Shown here one piece after another: positions 17,378-25,037 of a stretch of 25,037 nt of DNA. Source of the DNA: Thamnidium elegans. Lineage: Eukaryota; Mucoromycota; Mucoromycetes; Mucorales; Mucoraceae. Numbering within the stretch: position 1 is the first letter of the stretch; every line of letters begins with the position of its first letter. The notes beneath the pieces are model-generated. The model had not been told where the DNA came from and made no database searches. It saw nothing but the letters and a program-made list of their open reading frames with translations. Position numbers and translations under genes: made by a program. Location: assembly GCA_025201345.1 (NCBI GenBank), contig JAIXMG010000051.1:1-25037 (forward strand), written 5' to 3'.

Positions 17378-19640
17378 ATGATGGAACACAAACTAGTTTA
17401 CTTCCTCAAAAAAAGGGTATTTCCTGCGGAAGAAGCAGAAGTTTCGAATACACAAACTACAACAAAGGGATTGAAAACATACAATGTCTCCAATAAAGAT
17501 AAACTGTTTAATTTTAACCTATCTATGAGAGAACACTCGCAGAAATCATACAAAATCTTTTGAAAAATGAAAACAAACTAAATGAAGTTAGAATAAAATC
17601 ACTATCATCTACAAGATGATCTACCTGTATCATTACAAAGGCGGAGGATATGTCTGGATGCAAGCCCAACGAAATAAAAACATACTTAGAAAACCATGGT
17701 ACGAAGAGGAATTATATTTTATGGCGAGAATATGTTCAGGAACATTTTCGATGAGATACTTCAACATCAATGCTCTCCCTCTCCAAAGCAACCTGTAGCT
17801 TCTGCAGCGATACTTTCTAAAAGACCAGTCAGAGACGAATTCGTACCAAGTACTTCTCTTCCCCTTTTGCCTACTGAAAATGTTCAAGAAACTGAGGAAC
17901 CTTTCGAAACCACACAAAAACTTAAGTATCATACTTGTACTGTAGTTTTAAATAATACCATTAGACAAGATTTGCCTCAGGATGATAAATATACCTTCAT
18001 ACAAAAGTTTAATCAGGCAATGTCCAATGTATCGAACTTTACAAGCGACTTTCAATTTTCCATTTATTCTTTGATGATGAATTTTAGAAACCATACCATC
18101 AATAGAAATATTTTTAACCAAGCAATATAATTTAATTAACAAGAAGGTTTCGAAACAAGTTCAATATTTCCAGAAGGTTCCCAGCCAACGGCCAATATAC
18201 GATTTTCTGCACCTTCACATTCCGAAGAGGTGATGGTTTCGGATGTTCTGCGGAGAGAGTTGAGCAGTATTTTTTCAAAGCAACATTTAAACTCTATATA
18301 CAGCTCTTCTTTTGGGTTGCGTGGAACGAAACAAGAAAAAAAAAAAAAAGCAAACCCACTTCAAACATAATTGAATAATGATATTCCGGAGCCTATCAAG
18401 CAGCTATTTTCTGATGTGAACGTAATTCCTTGTCCGTTGCTGTCAATATAACTTACTCGGTATATTACAAAATTTGAAAATATGTGGAAAAAGGAACTAT
18501 ATTCTACAAAACTTTAAACATACTACTAGATGTTTTACTGAAAGTTCATTTGGCCCCAATAAGACATCAAGCGTATGCTGCTTTCGTTGAATCCAAAAAA
18601 AAAAAACAGAAGTTCAAAATATTTACAATGAAAGAATATATGAAGAAACAAACATTAGAATTGGCGACCGTCGTCGTATGATAATTCGTGATGAATATTA
18701 TAAATACAAAAGTTTGAGTCACAAAATACGAAATAATCTAATCAAAGATGGTAAGGCAAAATTAGAGGATGTCACAAAAGGATCAGATTATATCAAGAAA
18801 ATTACAGCCACGGTATGATCTATTACATATAAAATCAGATTAATATACAGTAATACTCACATGTTCTATTAATTTTTTAGAGGGAAACCGGACCTGAAGC
18901 CGAAGGTGGTGTTAAACCTGGAGGTTGTATCTTAGATAATGATCCGTTAGTTCTTTAAGAAGCTACGACTTATATGACTGCAGAGGAAATCATACTAGAA
19001 GAAGATTTGACCGAAAATAGATCAACAGATGCAACACGGAGAAGAATAGGCCAGATAAAGGGCTTTTTTAAAGAATATAATTATCAATGCTGAAATTAGG
19101 GAGCAAATTACGGAGGAAAGACTTTCAGAATTATGTCCTGAATTAAATGAACAATAAATCGGTGTTTGCATGTTACTGTATCACTCACTGGCTGTATATA
19201 TACCATCGAAAGATAAGCGCTATTTGGTTGTTTATCTACTGCCTTTTGTGATTTTAGCAAATGATTTGTTACGTTGCTGAGGGTACTCTCGTTTTATGGA
19301 AAAGTATGTCCGGAACCCGCTACCCAACAAAATAGCTCGAGAGTAGATAGTACGCCTGTTTACCGCTTATTCTACGTATCTGTCTATAGCCGGTTTTGAA
19401 TCTTTGATTTTGGAGGAGAGGTTATTGATTCCGGTACAATTGCTCGATCTTGTAAAGATGGTGTTTTTAATTCTTTTTTTCGACAGATCAATTATCCAAA
19501 GATTATGACGTTTACATCGTTTAATTTTTGCTCACAATGTAACTAACTATATTGCCTGGTTTGAAGTTTCTGGGTACTAGGAAAAATAAATCGGTGGTAA
19601 TTACCAGTACAACGAAAAAGAAATTAAGCAATAATATTCC
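17378..19640 (+). pseudogene. Fanzor/TnpB-like protein, N-terminal and central part (third unit)
   Basis: Readable pieces in three frames follow the order I associate with large Mucoromycota TnpB/Fanzor-like proteins. They are an N-terminal lysine-rich start (MMEHKLVYFLKK), ERTLAEIIQNLLKNENKLNE, a helical block MSGCKPNEIKTYLENHG...WREYVQEHF (about 17650-17750), and a proline/serine linker (17790-17890). Then LKYHTCTVVLNNTIRQDLPQ runs on to FQFSIYSLMMNFRNHTI (to 18130), and EGFETSSIFPEGSQPTANIR precedes SSSFGLRGTKQE. These are followed by LNILLDVLLKVHLAPIRHQA (about 18511-18570), RRMIIRDEYYKYKSLSHKIR, a possible intron (about 18817-18880), LAVYIPSKDKRYLVVYLLPF and IFDFGGEVIDSGTIARSCKD...FNSFFRQ (about 19400-19490). 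Many stops and shifts interrupt it. The start is uncertain. It belongs logically with the RuvC part at 20331-21330; copies A and B lack this half. Confidence 0.4.
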
Positions 19641-19659
19641 CTGGGGAGTGATGTGATCC

Positions 19660-19795
19660 AGCATATACAAGTATTTATCCTCATATATATTTACACGTAC
19701 ATGATTACCTCACACGTTTTTATCCCTTTATGACTAATTCATATTTATTTTAACTAAGCCTTACCAACATCGTCCGTAATAACCGTTGTCTGAGT
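19660..19795 (+). repeat. Dispersed segment, copy 3 of 3 (diverged)
   Basis: The block AAGCCTTACCAACATCGTCC, followed by GTAATAACCGTTGTCT, aligns with the end of the copies at 1842 and 11669. The TCATATATATTTACACGTAC block aligns with their beginning. The position relative to the Fanzor-like gene differs from the other two copies. Confidence 0.5.
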
Positions 19796-19991
19796 AATGA
19801 TTAGAGGTTTGACCATAATTACACATCTTGACGGAAGACTAGGTTAGATAAGCACGGTTTGAAGTTATATAAGGAAATGTGGTACTTATAGTGATATAGC
19901 ACATTACCAGAATTGTACTTGAACTCAGCTATAAAGAAAGCTATATAAAACCTATATCTTTTTTCATGTAAAAAAGGAAATTCTATTCTTT

Positions 19992-20059
19992 GCGACTGAT
20001 TACTTTAGCATCTTGTTTTTTTTTATTTTTTTTTGAATCTTGACTATTTTATAGCTCGA
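19992..20059 (+). repeat. Direct repeat pair, left copy
   Basis: It starts GCGACTGATTACTTT, passes through a T-rich tract and ends GACTATTTTATAGCTCGA. The partner is at 21352-21416. The T-rich tract followed by TTTTATAG looks like an intron 3' end. Confidence 0.6.
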
Positions 20060-20330
20060 ATTACACAGGGAGATATTCGAAGACAACTGCTGAAAGATAA
20101 TGCTACATTATGCGCTGAATTGATAATCTAAATAATTAATTAATGAAGCTATGCAAAACTAAAGAGGCAAGCTTTGGTAATCGAAAATAGAGATTCGTTC
20201 AAGCGATTATCGATATAAAACAATATTAGTCTCGTGTGCGTCCTTTAATTCAAGATCAAAGCGCCCGAAACAATCAAGTATATAATTTCATTGAACAATT
20301 GACAAGTTGCGCATCAAACACTCTACAATA

Positions 20331-21330
20331 TTAAAAAAAAAAAATTATCAGATGTTACTTATCGTCAGTCACCTGTCGATTGGCAATATAATATAGAAAT
20401 TTTCAACACGCCATCCCAACTGAACATACCAATAATTGCCGTGTAATTGATAAAAAGTCATTTATAGATTAGGCGGAGCGTATAAAGTTATCGTAACTTT
20501 TCGTTCTCTGGCACTGATAACGGAATAGCAAAAATGACAGCAACTGTTCCTTTAAATCTTGAAAGGTTTAACTATCACTTAAGATTGCACAACATGTAAG
20601 TCCTCTAGCTGACACTCAAGAATCTACTAATGATGTTTAAGAACTTCCGTTTATCCGTTTACCTAAGCCTCTTACTATGAATACAGTGATTTCGCTTTAA
20701 ATGGTGGTCATTGGCGGCCAAAGAAGAAAACTGGGAAGAGAGAAGAGGACGACAGTTGATCACACAATGGAAAGAAAATCGCAAAAATAGCTTCTCAAAA
20801 GCTATCACAGTACAAGGAACAAAGCGAGCATATAGAGAGCAAATAGTTAGCCGAGAACAGCTTTGCGAGTTTTATGGATCCAGAAAAAGAGCTTCAGCAA
20901 AAGAAAAGTCGAAAGTTGGACTACAAATTTCGAAACCATTTATTACCGAAGAAATAAAGGAGATGAAAGAAGATAAGAAGCGTCTGGTTATGTTTATTGG
21001 TGATAGGGGAACTGGTGCTGGTTCAACAATTAAAGGATATCGTCGGTATGGTGGGACTTGGAAACAAAAAATTCACGGCTAATCCAATACAACATGCATT
21101 ACAAATGAAAACAAAGCAACCCAAACTTGCGTCTATTACCTTTGTCCTTTATATAATACCAAGCAACAAGTCATGATGAAGAGGGAAATGATTCAAAAAT
21201 TATATATGGTGCATTTATTTGTTATAGTCATTGTATTTCTATACGCAATAACCGAAATGTACAAACAAGAGACAGTGTTTCGGCTATGGCCATCGGTTTA
21301 TCCGGTCTGGCTACACCATTAAATAAACAG
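20331..21330 (+). pseudogene. TnpB/Fanzor-like protein, RuvC-bearing C-terminal part (third unit)
   Basis: This is the only copy that keeps RuvC-I and RuvC-II. A lead-in reads DVTYRQSPVDWQYNIEIFNT (about 20352-20411), and then come stops. RuvC-I reads FSFSGTDNGIAKMTATVPLN (about 20496-20555), continuing into LERFNYHLRLHNM. The linker contains KAITVQGTKRAYREQIVSRE. RuvC-II reads KRLVMFIGDRGTGAGSTIKG (20978-21037), followed by YRRYGGTWKQKIHG. The NENKATQTC block follows, then a zinc ribbon damaged here: CPLY replaces CSLC, and a 1-nt loss precedes CYSHC. The RuvC-III-like RDSVSAMAIGLSGLA closes the protein (about 21269-21312). Lysine AAA at 21062-21064 is the ancestral codon where copies A and B have TAA. 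Stops at about 20586 and 20638 and several shifts break the gene. It encodes what would be an RNA-guided DNA nuclease if the family call is right. Confidence 0.55.
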
Positions 21331-22341
21331 TTATTTCTCTTTTTTTTTTTTGGGACTGATTACTTTTTATTATCTTTTTATTTTATTTTTGAAGTCCTTA
21401 CTATTTTATAGCTCGAGTTCCCACAATCTGCTACAAAGTCGATTCTATTAAGTGTCAAAGAGACTGGTGATGGAATCTTCAGCGTGATTCAATTTACACA
21501 AAATATGGTACAAGATGAAAAATAAAAAAATATATGGATCAAAGTCTTGCTGGGGCACTCTGGGGATTAAATACTACTGCTACTGCTGTTCATAATTTGT
21601 AAAGTTAAATTGGCCTTATTCTTTTAAAAAAAATAACACATTTATTTAAAAAGAAAGAAACAGTCCACTTTGATACTTCTTTCACACTGCTAGTTTTACT
21701 TTATTTTTCTTTAAATTGAAGAAAAGGCGCAGAAATAGATCTTATTACATACGAAATTAATATTTATAGAATTAGTTTCATCTATATTATAATAATGGAA
21801 GATGTTTGTTTTATTAGGAGGTGATGAACTCGAAATTACTTTAAAGAACATGAAATACAGAATACTTTAGACAGATTCTATACTTGTGATACATACCATT
21901 TACATTTCCCCTCCCTTCTTTTTATTTTTATTTTGAGAGCAGGTAATTCAAACACGCTTATATCGACAGTATCAGTTGTCGTTACGTCTATGTGGCACTT
22001 CTACAGATAATATAACGTTTCATCTTAAAGCTATTAAACTTTTTTTTGTTGCATCAAAAAACAAACAAATAAATCTGATATCCGTTATGTTCATCCATTT
22101 TTATTTACTTGTTCCAAAAAGAAAAAAGGTACGATTGTATCTTATTACTCATATTTCACTATAGCCATATAAATATATGATCGACAGAGGCTATTTTTAA
22201 ACTTTACGCTTGCGTTTCATATTCCGCTGTCACTTAACGTAATATACTACTCGGAACGAGTTTATGGGATCCGAAATAACGTATATATTTACCTTTTTCT
22301 TCGTTTTACTCCTTTTTCTTTTCCTTCAACAAAATATTAGT
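21331..22341. other. Spacer between the Fanzor-like gene and Hsp70-like copy C
   Basis: I see no supported gene. From 21310 to about 22195 it does not align with the spacers of copies A and B. Homology resumes near 22198 (AAACTTTACG, then TACTCGGAACGAGTTTATGG). It holds the right copy of the direct repeat (21352-21416), A- and T-rich runs, and a short open frame at 21976-22164 with no recognisable product. Confidence 0.45.
21352..21416 (+). repeat. Direct repeat pair, right copy
   Basis: It starts GGGACTGATTACTTT, passes through a T-rich tract and ends TACTATTTTATAGCTCGA. The partner is at 19992-20059, about 1.36 kb upstream. The two copies bracket the RuvC-bearing half of the Fanzor-like gene. 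Confidence 0.6.
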
Positions 22342-22390
22342 ATGGATGAGGTATATGATCTTCTCCAACATACTCACTATGTTATTTTTC

Positions 22391-22450
22391 GTAAGTGATT
22401 CCTCTTACTGTAAAATAATTCCATCTTTTGTTTTTTTTTAAAAAGAAAAG
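22391..22450 (+). other. Intron 1 of Hsp70-like copy C
   Basis: The donor is C|GTAAGT and the acceptor AAAAG|CTTT, giving 60 nt. It is at the same position and phase as in copies A and B. Confidence 0.55.
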
Positions 22451-23857
22451 CTTTATCGTCATATAGATCTTGGAGTGAATAACTCATTTAGACTATTATT
22501 CCACTTCAAACAGAGATTTTCCAATACGGAACTTCATATATGATGTAAAATATAATATAAAAAATATACGATGATTTTGAACAATTTGTAAAAATGTAGT
22601 AAAGACAGTTATATCACTTATGATAAACAGAAATCGAATGTTTTAAATTGGGGAAACCGAATTGTTTACTATAACAAACAAGATTAGTACAAATCGATGT
22701 GTCCAGAGAGAAATTATACCAAATCTTTAAGAAGAAAAAAGGTAGCCGGGATCAAGATGACTTATTCACGTTAACAGCTGTATCCGACTTTATTCGCTTA
22801 TCTGTAGAAGAACTAATTAAATATTTGAAAGGAGAAATTAAAGATAATGGTGCACTCCATTACGTATTAAATGTACCGTCGGAGTGGGAAGAAGAAATAA
22901 GAGAAGTTCTGATTCGACCTATTTTTTTCAAGCCAATTTAATATCAAAAGATGATCACCAAGACAGGATTTTATTTTGCTCTGATATAGAATCTGCCTAT
23001 TACTATTTAAGTGACCCTAAAAATGAAAATTTTACTGAAACGACACGTAATACGATTTTGGGTAGAATTGTTGCTGTGGAGGAGAATCAAGTGTTGATCA
23101 AATTGGATTTAATGTTAATTGGAAATCCTCTATTTGATTTTTCCGATTCCGTAACGCGTCTGAAAATCATGAATTCAAATGCAATACTACTTACTTCTGA
23201 CGATGTTAAAGACGGTATTAGAGAATTCATAAAGATCAAATTCTCTTTCGATGCTCAAGAAAGTACTATCCTAAATATTATGAAAGAATTGGGCAATCGT
23301 ACTTTTACTGATATGGTTAGTAATGTAACATGGGAATAATAAGACGATATCAACTAACGGATTATTATAATAGAAAGACAAAGAGGAAGCTTCTTATTTA
23401 ATGAAACCTTTCATTACTGACAAATATATCCGAATTAGATAAACACCAAGAAGAACTTATTAGATCCATTCGGCCTTTTGATATATGTGCTGAAATCAGT
23501 AAACATTTGCCTAATAACTTGGAGCAACTACTTCCGAACACCTTGTAAAGGAGTACTCTATTTTGAAAGTTACTGATGGATACACTTCGAAAATTGAATT
23601 AGATGAAAGTCTATTACAATGGTCAAGATTTATGTTTGAGTATAATCGAATATCTTTCGCCTCCAACTATATCGTACCTAAAAACCGTTCGAACAATATT
23701 TGACAATATAGATATCTCCGTGGGACTTTTCGATACTCGATTAGCACAATTAAGAACTCTAACATATACGGTAAACCACGTATACTATCAATAGAACATT
23801 CGGCGATCTCGTCTTCAATATTCCTAAACTCAAAACCTGATGCCATTATGAATATAG

Positions 23858-23910
23858 GTACACATCATTATATGCTTTATTATTTCAGTAGTAATACTTT
23901 TTACAATTAG
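23858..23910 (+). other. Intron of Hsp70-like copy C (before the LLDENG exon)
   Basis: The donor is ATAG|GTACAC and the acceptor ACAATTAG|ATATT, giving 53 nt. Splicing reads AIMNIDIMLDSTVLSFSLLD without a break. Confidence 0.65.
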
Positions 23911-24960
23911 ATATTATGCTCGACTCTACAGTGTTATCGTTCTCACTTTTAGATGAAAATGGTCTAGTAAAAGAAATCTGGAACCATGACTACTTTGTAC
24001 CTGACATCGGGTAAGATATGAATGAAACATTATGTAGATATCTATACTAATACAGCATTAGTTTGCGCTCTCTGGATCGTTCTTTACTTTTCAAAAGTAA
24101 CATTAAATGTCAAAAAATCGTAAGTCTAGCATAAGTATGATATGTTTGCTATGAATAAAAAAATTAATAGTTTACTTAGGTTTATCGCTTTGTTAAATTA
24201 CTTGAAAAAAAAGGTCTGCTTAAGTTTATCGCATTGTTAAAATACTTAATGGATGAATCAAATATTTCTTCTGTGTATTAAACAAGGACATGGTGATTGA
24301 AATAGAAAATATACTAAGCATAGAGAGCCATTATAAAGATGGAATGGTAATCGATACAACAGCAAGTATACATAAAGCATTTGTATTGATTTATATGATT
24401 TATATAAATGAATTGTATCAAGAAAGATGCCGAAAATTGCAGGAGGTAATGTCAATATAAAAACTGGATATGCTTTTACTATTGAAAAGGCGCTTCTTCA
24501 GAGATTACGTTGTCACTGAGGACGAGTAAGAGATATGAATATATGCAAGCAATCTGGTACAAGAAAATGGCAGTTATAAAAAACTCAGAATTACTACACA
24601 AGGAAAGGCTCTTACCTGTAATTCAACAGTCGTTCAAACTACAGTTTCCACTCAAGTCTTTCTTTGTGGTAGCTCAACTGCATAAAGACTATGTACAGCT
24701 AACGCTAAATCAAGTAGTAACTGAATCTGGTTCGGATCACGAAGATCAGGAAACAATTGTTATCAAGAAGAAATAATCCATATTCCCAATATATATGACG
24801 CATTGTGCTTCAACATGTGGAGCAATATTACAGAAGATAGCAGTCTAATTAAGTTATGTGACACACATAAAGGATATAACGACAACGAATTACTTGATAT
24901 ATTCTCTTTAAAAAATCAAGCGAATTTACGAACAATCTTAAGGAGTACATATCTAAAGAG

Positions 24961-25029
24961 GTAAGTAATCTAAAATAGTGTCAGTGATTATCTTCTTTTT
25001 ATCTAAAATTTAATTTATATTTTGTATAG
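24961..25029 (+). other. Intron of Hsp70-like copy C (after YISKE)
   Basis: The donor is GAG|GTAAGT and the acceptor TTTTGTATAG|ATCC, giving 69 nt. The next exon has only 8 bases inside the window. Confidence 0.65.
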
Positions 25030-25037
25030 ATCCTTAA

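Larger units (their letters stand above)
19641..20330. other. Segment interrupting the Fanzor-like gene
   Basis: I see no gene in this stretch. It begins with a diverged copy of the dispersed segment that follows the Fanzor-like remnants in copies A and B (19660-19795). It also carries the first copy of a direct repeat ending CTATTTTATAGCTCGA (19992-20059). The rest (20060-20330) is AT-rich sequence that I cannot assign, ending near a run of 11 A at about 20333. Confidence 0.4.
22342..25037 (+). pseudogene. Hsp70/HSPA12-like actin-fold protein, copy C (3' truncated by the window)
   Basis: It starts at ATG 22342 (MDEVYDLLQHTHYVIF) and runs off the window. The first lobe is best preserved here: VQIDVSREKLYQIFKKKKGS, DDLFTLTAVSDFIRLSVEEL, then YVLNVPSEWEEEIREVLIRP (about 22862-22920). 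After a 1-nt shift come ANLISKDDHQDRILFCSDIE, AYYYLSDPKNENF, TILGRIVAVEENQVLIKLDL and VKDGIREFIKIKFSFDAQES, ending NVTWE and a stop at 23337-23339. The 'VP.EW....RE..IRP.F..A.LI...D..DR' block is the lobe-I signature of Hsp70-like proteins, in which a 'VPA.W' block precedes 'R.A...A.L'. The second lobe has LDESLLQWSRFMFEYNRISF (about 23599-23658), DIMLDSTVLSFSLLDENGLV and HKDYVQLTLNQVV. A stop in exon 2 (SWSE followed by TAA) and other shifts break it. Confidence 0.62.

Noticed and set aside
17633..17932. 99-codon minus-strand open frame
   Set aside because: The plus strand here encodes the KPNEIKTYLENHG block and the P/S-rich linker of the Fanzor-like protein, which fit the neighbouring sequence better.
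21976..22164. 62-codon plus-strand open frame in the third spacer
   Set aside because: It shows no homology to the other units and no motif; its composition is typical of random AT-rich sequence.

Overview
The window looks like nuclear DNA of an early-diverging fungus, most likely Mucoromycota (Rhizopus/Mucor-like). It is visibly AT-rich and has many homopolymer runs and short introns of about 50-70 nt of the GTAAGT...TAG type. Its three gene families match what I know from that group: a Tnp2/DUF4218-type CACTA transposase, a large TnpB/Fanzor-like RuvC protein, and an Hsp70/HSPA12-like actin-fold protein. All assignments come from reading motifs by eye; no database search was run. I see no rRNA, tRNA or CRISPR array.

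The layout is a degenerate tandem array of one unit: the 3' part of a Fanzor-like gene followed by an Hsp70-like gene, all on the + strand. Copy A runs from 1 to 6437. It starts inside the 3' end of a CACTA element (1-904), then has the Fanzor-like C-terminal remnant (905-1728), a spacer, and Hsp70-like copy A (2740-6358). A complete CACTA element follows (6438-10713), with imperfect terminal inverted repeats, subterminal repeats, a minus-strand accessory gene and a frameshifted Tnp2 transposase. Copy B follows: Fanzor-like remnant 10714-11539, spacer, Hsp70-like 12604-16281.

The third unit has no CACTA element. After a non-coding stretch (16282-17377) it keeps the N-terminal and central part of the Fanzor-like gene (17378-19640), an interrupting segment, and the RuvC part (20331-21330). 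Hsp70-like copy C starts at 22342 and is cut by the window end.

Nearly every gene carries frameshifts or stops, so the locus is best read as a graveyard of recently amplified selfish and family-expansion genes. The CACTA element sits exactly where copy A and the RuvC-I region of the Fanzor-like gene are joined, replacing about 4.1 kb that is still present between units B and C. Positions 1-1728 and 9810-11539 are almost identical, while the sequence after them is clearly diverged. This points to recent duplication or gene conversion ending at a sharp boundary. The most interesting items are the Fanzor-like gene with its possible RuvC-II loss, the CACTA-marked duplication junction, the unrecognised second CACTA gene, and the tandem Hsp70-like family.
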